A stretch of DNA of 64,000 nt. Origin: Burkholderia mayonis. GTDB taxonomy: Bacteria > Pseudomonadota > Gammaproteobacteria > Burkholderiales > Burkholderiaceae. Position numbers and translations under genes: made by a program. The notes under the pieces were generated by a model. It was not told the DNA's origin, did no database searches, and worked only from the letters and a program-made list of their open reading frames with translations. This document shows, one piece after another, positions 37,916-47,897 of the stretch. Location of the stretch: NCBI RefSeq assembly GCF_001523745.2, contig NZ_CP013387.1, forward strand, positions 2,356,001-2,420,000, in the 5' to 3' direction. How positions within the stretch are numbered: the stretch's first letter is position 1; every line of letters begins with the position of its first letter.

Positions 37916-38824
37916 ATGAAGCATTTTTCAGGCAAGGTGGCGGCAATCACCGGCGCGGGTTCCGGCATGGGACGCAGCCTGGCCGTCGAGCTGGCGCGGC
38001 GCGGCTGCCATCTCGCGCTCAGCGACATCAACGAAAGCGGCCTCGCGCAGACCGTCGCGTTCTGCGCGGCGCACGGCGTGAAGATCACGTCGCAACGGCT
38101 CGACGTGTCGTCGCGCGATGCGGTGTTCGACTGGGCGCGCGCGACGCGTGAAGCGCACGGCAAGGTCAACCTGGTCTTCAACAACGCGGGCGTGTCGCTC
38201 GCGGCGCCCGCCGAGACGGCGCGGATCGAAGATTTCGAATGGATCATGGGGATCAACTTCTGGGGCGTCGTGCACGGCGCCCAGGCGTTCCTGCCGTATC
38301 TGCGCGAATCGGGCGACGGCCACGTGATCAACACGTCGAGCCTGTTCGGCCTCGTCGCGATGCCGACGCAAAGCGCGTACAACGCGACGAAGTTCGCCGT
38401 GCGCGGCTTCACCGAAGCGCTCAGGATGGAGCTCGAGCTCGAAGGCGCGCCCGTCGGCGTGACCTGCGTGCATCCGGGCGGCGTCGCGACCAACATCGCG
38501 ACCGCGTCGCGGATCGATTCGAGCATCGCGACGCTGACCGGTCAGGACATCGAAACGCATCGCCGCGCGGCGAACCGGCTCATCAACGTGACGACGCCCG
38601 AATCGGCCGCACGCCAGATCATCGCGGGCGTCGAGCGCAACGCGCGGCGCGTGCTCGTCGGCGCCGACGCGCGCCGCATCGACAAGCTCGCGCGCCTGTT
38701 CGGCTCCGCATACCAGGTCTTCGTGCTGCGCTTCGTTCGCAAGTCGCGCGAACGCAACCTCGCGCGCCAGCACGGCGCGGCGCAGCCCGCCCCCCCTTCC
38801 TCCATCAGCAAGGATCCCGCATGA
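37916..38824 (+). CDS. short-chain dehydrogenase/reductase
   Basis: A 302-residue classical SDR that oxidises or reduces a hydroxy/keto group with NAD(P). The cofactor motif TGAGSGMGRS, structural NNAG (VFNNAGVSL) and the catalytic INTSS...YNATK set are intact. The C-terminal tail of about 25 residues is basic and membrane-touching (RFVRKSRERNLARQ). AGGGAGGGC precedes the ATG. First gene of a three-gene operon; its TGA overlaps the next ATG. The operon set (SDR, Baeyer-Villiger-type monooxygenase, esterase-like hydrolase) suggests alcohol to ketone to ester to acid breakdown. Confidence 0.93.
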   Translation: MKHFSGKVAAITGAGSGMGRSLAVELARRGCHLALSDINESGLAQTVAFCAAHGVKITSQRLDVSSRDAVFDWARATREAHGKVNLVFNNAGVSLAAPAETARIEDFEWIMGINFWGVVHGAQAFLPYLRESGDGHVINTSSLFGLVAMPTQSAYNATKFAVRGFTEALRMELELEGAPVGVTCVHPGGVATNIATASRIDSSIATLTGQDIETHRRAANRLINVTTPESAARQIIAGVERNARRVLVGADARRIDKLARLFGSAYQVFVLRFVRKSRERNLARQHGAAQPAPPSSISKDPA

Positions 38825-40416
38825 GCTCGACGACAAACTGGAACGCCGCCCGCTCGCTGAACGATCGCGCGCCGCATGCGGCGACGGGCGGCGACGCCCG
38901 CGCCGCGACCGACTTCGACGTGCTGATCGTCGGCGCCGGGCTGTCCGGCGTCGGCGCCGCGTACTACCTGCGCGAGCGCTGTCCGGACGCGAAGTTCGCG
39001 ATCCTCGAAAGCCGCGCGACGATGGGCGGCACGTGGGATCTGTTCCGCTACCCCGGCGTCCGTTCGGATTCCGACATGTTCACGCTCGGCTTCAGTTTTC
39101 GGCCGTGGCACAGCGACAAGGCGATCTCGGACGGCCAGACGATCCTCGACTACATCCGGGACACCGCGCGCGCGTTCGGCATCGACAAGACGATCCGCTT
39201 CAACCACAAGGTGACGGCCGCAAGCTGGGATTCGACGAGCGCGCGCTGGACCGTGCGCGTGCAGCGCACGAGCGACGCGCATCACGAAGAAGCCGTCTAC
39301 ACGTGCCGCTTCCTCTACATGTGCAGCGGCTACTACGACTATGACGAAGGCCACGCGCCGACCTGGCCCAACATGGATGCGTACCAGGGCCGCGTCGTCC
39401 ATCCGCAGCGCTGGCCGGGCGATCTCGACTACAAGGACAAGCGCGTCGTCGTGATCGGCAGCGGCGCGACTGCGGTCACGCTCGTGCCGTCGATGGCGGG
39501 CGACGCGCGCCACGTGACGATGCTGCAGCGCTCGCCGACCTACATCGTGTCGCTGCCCGCGCGCGACGCGATCGCGAACGCGCTGCGCCGATGGCTGCCG
39601 TCGGGGCTCGCGCACCGGCTCGTGCGGCTGAAGAACGTACTGCTGACGATGTACTTCTACAGCCTCGCGCGCCGCCGGCCGGATGCGACGAAGAAGTTCA
39701 TCATCCGCGCGGCGGGCAAGCAGCTCGGCCCGCAGTTCGACGTCAACAAGCATCTGACGCCGCGCTACAAGCCGTGGGACCAGCGCGTCTGCCTCGTGCC
39801 GAACGGCGATCTCTTCAAGGCGATCCGCTCGGGCAGCGCGTCGATCGTCACCGACGAGATCGAGCGCTTCACGCCGACCGGCCTGCGCCTGAAGAGCGGC
39901 CAGCGCCTCGACGCGGACGTGATCGTCACCGCGACGGGCCTCAAGCTGAAGATGCTGGGCGGCGCGGCCGTGACGGTCGACGGGCGCCCCGTCGATCTGT
40001 CGCAGACCGTGTCGTACAAGGGAATGATGTATAGCGGCGTGCCGAATCTCGCGTCGTCGTTCGGCTACACGAACGCGTCGTGGACGCTGAAGGCCGAGCT
40101 GATCGCGCAATACGTGTGTCGCCTGCTCGACCACATGCGCACGCACGGCTACGACGTCTGCGTGCCGAGGCTCGCACCCGACAGCATGGAGCTCGAACCC
40201 GCCGTCGACCTGACGTCGGGCTATATCCAGCGCGCCGCCGGCGTGCTGCCGAAGCAGGGCACGAAAAAGCCGTGGAAGTCCTACCAGAACTACGCGCGCG
40301 ATTTCGCCACATTCAGGTTCGGCACGCTTGCCGACGGCGCGATGCAGTTCGAACGCCGCCGCCCGGCGCTCGCCGAACGTGACGACACCCGTCAGCCCGC
40401 CTACGAAGGAAGGTGA
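38821..40416 (+). CDS. flavin-containing monooxygenase, Baeyer-Villiger/AlmA-like
   Basis: A 531-residue FAD/NADPH monooxygenase. FAD motif VLIVGAGLSGVGAAYYL at about residue 40 is followed by GGTWDLFRYPGVRSDSDMF; the NADPH motif is VVVIGSGATAVTL. A Baeyer-Villiger fingerprint is present as YQGRVVHPQRWP (residues 188-199; family FxGxxxHxxxW). The group includes AlmA-type enzymes acting on long-chain substrates and BVMOs that turn ketones to esters. Coupled to the SDR by an ATGA overlap, and to the hydrolase 5 bp downstream. Confidence 0.93.
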   Translation: MSSTTNWNAARSLNDRAPHAATGGDARAATDFDVLIVGAGLSGVGAAYYLRERCPDAKFAILESRATMGGTWDLFRYPGVRSDSDMFTLGFSFRPWHSDKAISDGQTILDYIRDTARAFGIDKTIRFNHKVTAASWDSTSARWTVRVQRTSDAHHEEAVYTCRFLYMCSGYYDYDEGHAPTWPNMDAYQGRVVHPQRWPGDLDYKDKRVVVIGSGATAVTLVPSMAGDARHVTMLQRSPTYIVSLPARDAIANALRRWLPSGLAHRLVRLKNVLLTMYFYSLARRRPDATKKFIIRAAGKQLGPQFDVNKHLTPRYKPWDQRVCLVPNGDLFKAIRSGSASIVTDEIERFTPTGLRLKSGQRLDADVIVTATGLKLKMLGGAAVTVDGRPVDLSQTVSYKGMMYSGVPNLASSFGYTNASWTLKAELIAQYVCRLLDHMRTHGYDVCVPRLAPDSMELEPAVDLTSGYIQRAAGVLPKQGTKKPWKSYQNYARDFATFRFGTLADGAMQFERRRPALAERDDTRQPAYEGR

Positions 40417-40421
40417 TCCCA

Positions 40422-41396
40422 ATGATAATCAAGCTGTTCCACTTTCTCGTTTACGCGACCCTCGCGCTCGTTGCATTCACGCTGTTCACGTCGCACCGCA
40501 TCAAGAAGATGTTCCCGCCCGAAGGCAAGTTCGTCGACGTCGGCGCGGACCGCCTGCACTACGTCGAATACGGCGAAGGTCCGCCGATCGTATTCGTGCA
40601 TGGCCTCTGCGGCCAGCTGCGCAACTTCGCGTACCTGGACCTGCAGCGGCTCGCGAAGTCGCATCGCGTGATCCTCGTCGATCGTCCCGGCTCCGGCCGC
40701 TCGACGCGCGGCCCGCGTTCGACCGCGAACGTTTATGCACAGGCCCGCACGATCGCGATGTTCATCGCGACGCTCGGCCTCGACAAGCCGGTCGTCGTCG
40801 GCCACTCGCTCGGCGGCGCGATCTCGCTCGCGCTCGCGCTCAACCATCCGCAGAGCGTGAGCCGCATCACGCTGATCGCCCCGCTCACGCACACCGAAAC
40901 CGAGCCGCCCGGCCCGTTCCGCGGTCTCGCGCTGCGCTCGTCGCTCATGCGCCGCTTCGCATCGTTCACGCTCGGCATTCCGGTTTCGATATTGCAAAGC
41001 CGCAAGGCGATCGAACTGATCTTCGCGCCGGAAACGGTGCCGCACGACTTCGGCGTGAAGGGCGGCGGCCTGATGGGGCTGCGGCCGCACGCGTTCTATT
41101 CGGCGTCGTCGGACCTCGTCGCGGCGCCGGAAGACCTGCCCGACATGGAAAGCCGCTACGCGTCGCTTACCGTGCCCGTCGACGTGCTGTACGGCCGCAG
41201 CGATCAGATCCTCAACTGGCAGCGTCACGGCGAGGCGCTGAAGAAGCGGCTCGACGCGGTCAACCTGAAGGTCGTCGACGGCGGGCACATGCTGCCCGTC
41301 ACGCAGCCCGCGCAAACGACCGACTGGCTGCTAGAAGTCGCCGGAACCCCGGTATCCGCCGAGCCCAAGCGCGTGACGGAAAGCGCGGAAAGCTGA
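40422..41396 (+). CDS. membrane-anchored alpha/beta hydrolase
   Basis: A 324-residue hydrolase. A hydrophobic N-terminal segment (residues about 3-22) is probably a membrane anchor. The fold is typical: oxyanion IVFVHGLCG, nucleophile in VVGHSLGGA, late aspartate in LYGRSDQ and histidine in DGGHMLP. An esterase/lactonase role after a Baeyer-Villiger step is likely. The ATG at 40422 is preferred to the GTG at 40413 because AAGGAAGG stands at the right distance. Last gene of the operon, followed by a clear terminator. Confidence 0.88.
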   Translation: MIIKLFHFLVYATLALVAFTLFTSHRIKKMFPPEGKFVDVGADRLHYVEYGEGPPIVFVHGLCGQLRNFAYLDLQRLAKSHRVILVDRPGSGRSTRGPRSTANVYAQARTIAMFIATLGLDKPVVVGHSLGGAISLALALNHPQSVSRITLIAPLTHTETEPPGPFRGLALRSSLMRRFASFTLGIPVSILQSRKAIELIFAPETVPHDFGVKGGGLMGLRPHAFYSASSDLVAAPEDLPDMESRYASLTVPVDVLYGRSDQILNWQRHGEALKKRLDAVNLKVVDGGHMLPVTQPAQTTDWLLEVAGTPVSAEPKRVTESAES

Positions 41397-41468
41397 ACCG
41401 ACGATTTGCGACGGACGGCATCGGTAGCGCGTGCGATTGCACCGCGAAGCCGTTCGATTTGCGCGATG

Positions 41469-41498
41469 CGCGCCGCCTTTCATGCGGCGCGTTTTTTT
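41469..41498 (+). terminator. intrinsic terminator of the SDR-monooxygenase-hydrolase operon
   Basis: CGCGCCGC (41469-41476) pairs with GCGGCGCG (41484-41491) around a 7-base loop and is followed by seven T. The clearest Rho-independent terminator in the window. Confidence 0.92.
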
Positions 41499-42103
41499 AT
41501 TGTGCGCACCATTGCTCACGCTTGCTGAACACACTCGCGACTCGTTGCATACGCAACGAATCGCTCACACCGCCGTAAGCGCGCACTTCGTGACACCGGC
41601 CGTCCAGATCGAGATCAAAAGCATCGCGCCGGCCCGCCGCGCGCTGCGTACCGACTGACCGGCGCTGTCGCGCGCTCGCGCCCGCGACGCCATCGTAACG
41701 CACGCATGCGGCAATCCGCCGCGCGCGCGGTCAGCGCATCGGTCATCGACCGGCATTGCAATGACATTGAAAGATCCGCGCGCGAATCCGTGCTCGACGA
41801 TCGCGATATTCCGAAGTAAAAATCTCCGATCGAATCAACCGACGCAAAATGCGCGCGGCGCGCCGTTCATGACGGGCCGGCGTGCGACGGCCGAATCGCC
41901 GGCCGTCGCCGGATCGACCTGGAGAACGCCCTTGTGCGACGCCCGAATGCTCAAGAAAATGCCGCATTGCACGATAACCCGAATAACCGTCGCACCCGCG
42001 TGAGCCTGCAGCCTGCGCTACGCGACGAACGAAACGACGGTCCGATCGGACGGCGCCCGGAAGCGGGACGCCGCCGATCCGCCGCCCGACAGCCCCCGAC
42101 GTC
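41499..42103. other. gene-free stretch upstream of the diguanylate cyclase
   Basis: About 600 bp without a gene I can support. It should hold the promoter of the diguanylate cyclase. No palindrome, repeat or known leader was recognised. Confidence 0.5.
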
Positions 42104-43627
42104 ATGCGCAAGCGTTCGACCTCCTTCACCATTCGTTACCTGCAGCCCTGGATGCAGAGCCTGATGTCGCCGACGGGCATAATCGTTTGCGGCGCGCTGC
42201 TGCTCACGCTGATCTGGCTGTTTTGCGCACGCGTGCTGTACGAGTCGCGCAAGGATGCCTACCAGCGTGCGACCGAAAACGCGAACAACCTCGTGCTGTT
42301 GCTCGAACGCGACATCGCGCGCAACGTCGAGCTCTACGACCTGTCGCTTCAGGCGGTCGTCGACGGCGTCAACGATCCGCGCATCATGGCCCTCGACCCC
42401 GCGATACGCAGCAAGGTGCTGTTCGACCGCGCGGCGACCGGCAAGTATCTCGGCACGATCTACGTGATGAACGCGCGCGGCGACATCGTGCTCGATTCGC
42501 ATTTCCCGAAGCCGCCGCCCGTCGCGAACTTCGCGTATCGCGACTACTTCATCTATCAGCGCGACCACCCGGCGGGCGGCCTCTACATCAGCGAGCCGTA
42601 CGCGGCGCGCTTGCGGCACGGCGCGCTGACGGTCGCGCTGAGCCGGCGCATCACGCGGCCCGACGGCTCGTTCGGCGGCATCGTCGCCGGCACGCTCAGC
42701 ATCGACTACTTTCGTGCGCTGCTCGACGGCCTGTCGGTCGGCCCCGGCGGCACCGCAGCAATTTTCGAGACCAACGGGTTGTTGATCTCGCGGCTGCCGT
42801 TCGACACGAAGATGGTCGGGCGCAGCATCGCCAATTCGGAGCTCTACGCGAACGCGACGGCGCACGACGAAGGCGCGTTCACCGGCATCGCGTCGATCGA
42901 CGGCGTGCGCCGCCTCTACGTGTACAAGCGGCTGCCCGGTCTGCCGATCGTGGTCGACGTGTCGCCCGCCGAGCGTCACGTCTTCGCCCAATGGCACATC
43001 CGCGCGCAGCGGCTCGGCGTGCTGATGCTCGTGTTCGGCGTCGTGATCGTCACCGGTACCGCGCTGCTGTCTCGCGAACTGCGCTGGCGGCGGCACGCGG
43101 AACTGCGCCTGCAGCGCCTCGCGCGCACCGATGCGCTGACGGGCCTCGGCAACCGCCGTGCGTTCGACGAGAACCTGCGCCGCGAATGGGCGCGCACGCT
43201 GCGCTCCAGCCGGCCACTGTCGCTGCTGTTCGTCGACATCGATCAGTTCAAGAATTACAACGACTGCTACGGCCATCAGGCGGGCGACGAAGTGCTGCGA
43301 GAAGTCGCCCTCTGCCTTGCGCTGAACGTGCGCCGCGCGGCCGACGACGTTTCGCGCTACGGCGGCGAGGAGTTCGTGATCACACTGCCGGACACCGATG
43401 CGAAGAGCGCATCCGCGATCGCCGAACACCTCCGCCGCGCCGTCTACGATCTCGACATCGAGCACGAGAAGAGCCCGTACCGGCGCGTGACCGTCAGCAT
43501 CGGACTCGTGACGTCGCACGCTAACGCCGCGCATTCCGACACGGCGCTCGTCAAGATGGCCGACGCCGCGCTGTACCAGGCGAAATCGACTGGCCGCAAC
43601 CGTGTCTGCGACGCGCAGCACGCGTAG
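42104..43627 (+). CDS. membrane-bound diguanylate cyclase with periplasmic sensor
   Basis: A 507-residue enzyme that makes cyclic-di-GMP from two GTP. A first membrane helix (about 24-46) is followed by a periplasmic Cache-like sensor of about 260 residues (SLQAVVDGVNDPRI, YVMNARGDIVLDS, FAYRDYFIYQRDHPAGG), a second helix (about 307-327) and the GGDEF domain. The active site is GGEEF at residues 420-424, and an intact product-inhibition site RAAD lies five residues ahead, so it should be active and feedback-controlled. No EAL domain. It is close to the exopolysaccharide and surface-protein genes. Confidence 0.94.
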   Translation: MRKRSTSFTIRYLQPWMQSLMSPTGIIVCGALLLTLIWLFCARVLYESRKDAYQRATENANNLVLLLERDIARNVELYDLSLQAVVDGVNDPRIMALDPAIRSKVLFDRAATGKYLGTIYVMNARGDIVLDSHFPKPPPVANFAYRDYFIYQRDHPAGGLYISEPYAARLRHGALTVALSRRITRPDGSFGGIVAGTLSIDYFRALLDGLSVGPGGTAAIFETNGLLISRLPFDTKMVGRSIANSELYANATAHDEGAFTGIASIDGVRRLYVYKRLPGLPIVVDVSPAERHVFAQWHIRAQRLGVLMLVFGVVIVTGTALLSRELRWRRHAELRLQRLARTDALTGLGNRRAFDENLRREWARTLRSSRPLSLLFVDIDQFKNYNDCYGHQAGDEVLREVALCLALNVRRAADDVSRYGGEEFVITLPDTDAKSASAIAEHLRRAVYDLDIEHEKSPYRRVTVSIGLVTSHANAAHSDTALVKMADAALYQAKSTGRNRVCDAQHA

Positions 43628-43788
43628 CGAGCGCCCACGCTTCGGATCCGGCGACGCGGTCCCGGCGCACGCGCGCCGCCGCGCCGCTTTCCTGCTCGCG
43701 AACGCGCGCGGAAGGAACCCAGGCCGCGCGGCCCGGTCATTCGTATACGCTATCGCTTTATCCACGCTCGAACCTTTTGCCCTGAATC

Positions 43789-44238
43789 ATGCGCGTTGGC
43801 CGCCCCGTTCCCGCCCTCCCTCAACCTGTCTGCGACTACTGCGGCGCGAAAGCGACGCTCGCGCGTTTCGGCGACGAAGCGTATCCGTACCGCGAAGATC
43901 ACGGCGAACTGTGGATCTGCCCGCCGTGCGACGCGTGGATCGGCGTCTTTCCGCGCAGCCGGCGCCACGTGCCGCTCGGCCGGCTCGCGAACGCCGAGCT
44001 CAGGCATGCGAAATCTGAGCTGCATGCGGCGCTCGAACCGCTCGTCGCCGCGAAGATGCGGCGCGACGGCTGCAACGCGTTCGAAGCGCGCGCGAAGGGC
44101 ATACGCTGGCTCGCGGCGCAGTTGGGGCTCGACGCAACGTCGAGCACGATCCACACATTCGATCTCGACGCATGCCGGAACGCGCTGCTGCTCGTCGACC
44201 AATTCATGTCCCGCAAATCGCCGCCCGCAAATTCGTAA
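43789..44238 (+). CDS. zinc-finger-like protein (DUF3268 type)
   Basis: A 149-residue protein. Two CxxC pairs near the start (VCDYCGAKA and WICPPCDAW, about 30 residues apart) form a probable zinc ribbon; the family name DUF3268 fits this plan. The remainder is helical and Arg/Ala-rich (AKMRRDGCNAFEARAKGIRWL). Function is unknown. The gene stands alone, 161 bp after the diguanylate cyclase and reading the same way. The ATG at 43789 is the first start before the first CxxC. Confidence 0.78.
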   Translation: MRVGRPVPALPQPVCDYCGAKATLARFGDEAYPYREDHGELWICPPCDAWIGVFPRSRRHVPLGRLANAELRHAKSELHAALEPLVAAKMRRDGCNAFEARAKGIRWLAAQLGLDATSSTIHTFDLDACRNALLLVDQFMSRKSPPANS

Positions 44239-45249
44239 TACAAATTCGCGGCCTCCGCGGCGTATCAAACGCTTTCCGCCAGCCAACTTACAAGCAGCTT
44301 TAATCGAATTCGGTTCAAACGAATTCCGCTTCTAAATTTTTTAGATCAAATCAAAAAAAGTTTGACGCTTCGATTTTTTCCTTGCTATCTTTTCATAGAC
44401 AAATGCCGCTGCTGGCACATGGCACAAGTACTACCCAAACATTAGCTTGACCAAATTCTTCCAATTCAATTACGTTATTTTCGAGGGGCGGCTTTCAATC
44501 CACGAAGAAACCGCAGCACGTTTCCGGACCATCGATTAATTCCTGATTAACCAGCAATCCAGCTTCATTCATCGCGAATCAGAAATATCGAAAATCATTC
44601 GATTAAACGCGGATTTTCGAGATTGGGTTCAGTGCGATGCGACGCGGATGCCGGAATGTCGGGTGTCGAGCATCCGGCCGGCGCGGCCGACGAAAGCGGC
44701 ATACGACGAATGATGTGCGCGACGAAAGGGCGCCGCGCGCCGCCGACGCCCCGGCAGCACGACTTGCTTCACAGCCCGACCGGCTCGCCCGGTTCAGGCC
44801 GGTCTATTGAGTGTGCGTTCCGTCTCGCGCGCCGCTTCGCCGCGGCTGCGCGACGGGATTCTGTTCTCTGAAATCGCAGGAAGACGCGGCGCAGCGGCCG
44901 CGCGACAGGCCACGCCGGCCCGCCGCGTCGCCATGCGAATCGCGGAATGGATCGTGGTACGGCGGAAGCGGTTCTTTCGCGCGCCATATGAATTGGATTC
45001 CTAAGCATTGAACGAGCTGCCCATCGAGTCGGACGCCCGTTCGTTCGGCACGCGAAACCGGCCGCGCGCCGACACGAACGCCGAACCAAACGGCGCCGTT
45101 CCGCCACGCAATCCGTCGAAGGGAGAGAGCCATGTCGCCATGAATCGCAGCTTCGCCGCATCGCCGTGCATCGGCTGCGCGCCGCGCGTCCCTACCCGCC
45201 GGACCAAGGCTGCGCATCCGTTCTTCATCATTTTCTTGGGACTCCCAAA
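44239..45249. other. 1-kb AT-rich leader upstream of the sedolisin gene
   Basis: No gene is supported. Bases about 44240-44620 are strongly AT-rich for this genome; 44630-45240 return to high GC but hold only short shadow frames. The stretch must contain the protease promoter. A long untranslated leader or silencer-bound region is possible. Confidence 0.5.
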
Positions 45250-47181
45250 ATGCAGAGAACTCAGCATGTCAACCGGCTATTCTCGAAACGCTTCGCGCTG
45301 TCGCTGCTACCGCTAGCGATCGCCGCCACGTTGTCCCCGCTTTCCGCGCAAGCCGCATCCGATTGGGCGCCGACCCGCACCGACGCCTTCCTGCTCACGC
45401 GCGCGCCAGCCGCCGCCGCGTCGCAGACGCTGGCCAAGACGGCGCCGAGCTACGCGCTCAATACGATCGGCACACCCGAGCTCGCCGACACGACCGTCAC
45501 GCCGCTCGAGCTGAGCCAGCCGCTGCGCGTGACCGTTGTCCTGAAGAGCCGCAACGAAGCGCAGCTCGACGCGTTCCTTCATGAAGTGAACCAGCCCGGC
45601 AGCGCGAACTATCACAAGTACCTGACGCCCGAACAATTCAAGGCGCGCTTCGCGCCGACCGACGGCCAAGTGCAGGCCGTCGTCGCGCACCTGAAGGCGA
45701 ACGGCTTCAGCAACGTCACGGTGTCGGCGAACAACAAGCTGATCTTCGCGGAAGGCAACGCATCGAATGCGGAGCGCGGCTTCCATACGACGCTCAAGCG
45801 CTTCAACTACCGCGGCAAGGCGGTCTACGCGAACGACGCGGCGGCGCTGATTCCCGCGTCGATGAGCCCGTTCGTCGATTCGGTGCTCGGGCTGCAGAAT
45901 GCGGCCGTTCCGCATCGGCTGCTCCATCGCGCCACGCCGACGGACGCGCGCATCCAGCCCGGCACGATCACGAAGAACGCGACGAGCGGCTCGCAGGTCG
46001 GCCACCAGACGACCGACTTCGCGCAGATCTACGACGCAAGCGGCCTACCGGCCGCGACCAATACGACAGTCGGGATCATCACGTGGGGCGACATGACGCA
46101 GACGATCGCCGACCTGAAAACGTTCACGCAGAACGCAGGTCTGCCGACCGTCAACACGGCGGTCGTCGCGGGCAGCTCGGGCACGCTCGCCAACGACGGC
46201 GATCCGAGCGAATGGGATCTCGACAGCCAGACGATCATCGGCACATCGGGCGGCGTCAAGCAACTGATCTTCTATGCGGCCGTCAACGGCGACAGCAACG
46301 ACAGCGGCCTCACGAACGCGACGCTGACGGCCGCGTACAACAAGGCCGTCACCGACAACGTCGCGAAAGTCATCAACGTATCGCTCGGCGAAGACGAAGC
46401 GGCCGCGAACTCGGACGGCACGCTCGCCGCGACCGATGCGGTCTTCAAGCAAGCGGTCGCGCAAGGCCAGATCTTCTCGGTGTCGTCCGGCGACGCGGGC
46501 GTCTACCAATGGTCGACGTCGCCGTACGGTGCGCCCGGCTACATCGGCACGTACAGCGGCGGCAAAGTCACGACGAAGATCAATCTGGCGAAGTACAGCG
46601 TGTCGTCGCCGGCGAGCTCGCCGTACGTCGTCGCGGTCGGCGGCACGACGCTGTCGACGAGCGGAACGACGACCTGGGCGGGCGAGACCGTCTGGAACGA
46701 AGGTCTCGCGTACGCGGACATCGGCAGCAACGGCCAGCCGCTCGACAACGCGGTTCGGATCTGGGCGACGGGCGGCGGCGTCAGCGGCTACGAGGCGGCG
46801 CCGAGCTGGCAGACGGGCGCGCTCGGCAGCTCGGTGACGAAGCGCGTCGTGCCGGACGTCGCGTTCGACGCCGCGCAATCGACGGGCGCGTACATCGTCG
46901 TCAACGGCCAGCCGAATCAGTTGATCGGCGGCACGAGCCTCGCGTCGCCGATCTTCGTCGGCGGCTGGGCGCGCGTCGAATCGGCGAACAACAACAGCCT
47001 CGGTCTGCCGACATCGAACTTCTACCAGGGCCTGCCGGGCAACACGTCGCTCGTGCACGACGTCACGTCGGGCAACAACGGCTATAACGGTTACGGCTAT
47101 AGCGCGAACTCCGGGTGGGACGATGACACCGGCTTCGGCAGTCTCGATTTCGCAAAGGTAAGCGCGAGTTCGGTCAAGTAA
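45250..47181 (+). CDS. secreted sedolisin (S53) protease precursor
   Basis: A 643-residue pseudomonapepsin/kumamolisin-type serine-carboxyl protease working at acid pH. A signal peptide ends near residue 36 (LSAQAAS). A pro-kumamolisin activation domain covers about 70-210 (NEAQLDAFLHEVNQPGSANYHKYLTPEQF in two parts). Catalytic residues can be placed: E321 and D325 (SEWDLDSQ), oxyanion aspartate D415 (SSGDAG) and nucleophile S563 (GGTSLASP). A C-terminal Ca2+-binding region (SGWDDDTGFGSLD) is present. Full length. The ribosome site is weak (TTGGGACTCCC). A hairpin follows the stop. Confidence 0.95.
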   Translation: MQRTQHVNRLFSKRFALSLLPLAIAATLSPLSAQAASDWAPTRTDAFLLTRAPAAAASQTLAKTAPSYALNTIGTPELADTTVTPLELSQPLRVTVVLKSRNEAQLDAFLHEVNQPGSANYHKYLTPEQFKARFAPTDGQVQAVVAHLKANGFSNVTVSANNKLIFAEGNASNAERGFHTTLKRFNYRGKAVYANDAAALIPASMSPFVDSVLGLQNAAVPHRLLHRATPTDARIQPGTITKNATSGSQVGHQTTDFAQIYDASGLPAATNTTVGIITWGDMTQTIADLKTFTQNAGLPTVNTAVVAGSSGTLANDGDPSEWDLDSQTIIGTSGGVKQLIFYAAVNGDSNDSGLTNATLTAAYNKAVTDNVAKVINVSLGEDEAAANSDGTLAATDAVFKQAVAQGQIFSVSSGDAGVYQWSTSPYGAPGYIGTYSGGKVTTKINLAKYSVSSPASSPYVVAVGGTTLSTSGTTTWAGETVWNEGLAYADIGSNGQPLDNAVRIWATGGGVSGYEAAPSWQTGALGSSVTKRVVPDVAFDAAQSTGAYIVVNGQPNQLIGGTSLASPIFVGGWARVESANNNSLGLPTSNFYQGLPGNTSLVHDVTSGNNGYNGYGYSANSGWDDDTGFGSLDFAKVSASSVK

Positions 47182-47192
47182 CGAGCGGGGAT

Positions 47193-47222
47193 CGCCGCGC
47201 GGCCAGCTTGGAACGCGCGGCG
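47193..47222 (+). terminator. hairpin after the sedolisin gene
   Basis: CGCCGCGCG (47193) pairs exactly with CGCGCGGCG (47214) around 12 bases, followed by AATTTC. T-run is weak, so termination is likely but not certain. Confidence 0.5.
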
Positions 47223-47609
47223 AATTTCGCGCTGGAACGCGTATGTTGTATGTCGGCATCGTAGGCAGGCGTCTGCGTGGCTGTCGATGCGACTGTCACC
47301 TCTGCTGGAGAGGTGGATTCTTGTCGAGTTCTCTTTGTCGCAATTTGCGGCTTGCCGTCGGATTCGTTGTGCGCTCGGGCGCATCGCGGTTGATTTGCCG
47401 CGCAGGCGGCTCAACCAAGCTCAACCCTATCGGCGGCGGGCAAATCGATGCCGCTCGGTCGGTGAGCGCCGCCCCCTAGCCATCCTCCTCTTCTCGAATC
47501 GAGCCATCTCGATCGATATCGCAGCACGTCTCACGCTTTCGAACCTGCGCCGTACGCCAAACGTCGCGCGAATCAAGCAACGACTGCGCGATGCCACCAT
47601 CGTCGTGCC

Positions 47610-47679
47610 CCGTGTTCCGTGTTCCGTGTTCCGTGTTCCGTGTTCCGTGTTCCGTGTTCCGTGTTCCGTGTTCCGTGTT
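47610..47679. repeat. 7-bp tandem repeat, ten units
   Basis: Ten perfect CCGTGTT units in the gene-free stretch 47182-47897, about 220 bp before the collagen-like gene. No base differs between units, which suggests recent expansion. The rest of the stretch is gene-free; 47745-47895 is AT-rich and must hold the promoter of the lipoprotein. Confidence 0.97.
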
Positions 47680-47897
47680 CCCAGCGTAGTCCGTTACGCC
47701 GCCCGAAACGTCACGTAGCACAACGGGAACAGCGCCGCCGCAGCCTCGCAGAAAATCCAAATTTCTTCACCAATTTCGAACGATTAATCGATGATTTGAT
47801 ATTTTTTATACATTAACGAAGGGAAATTCTACCAATTTCCAAATGGTACGAAAATTGCTTCAAAGGCTGTCACAGTGAGATTATCTGGGAGCCTGTC

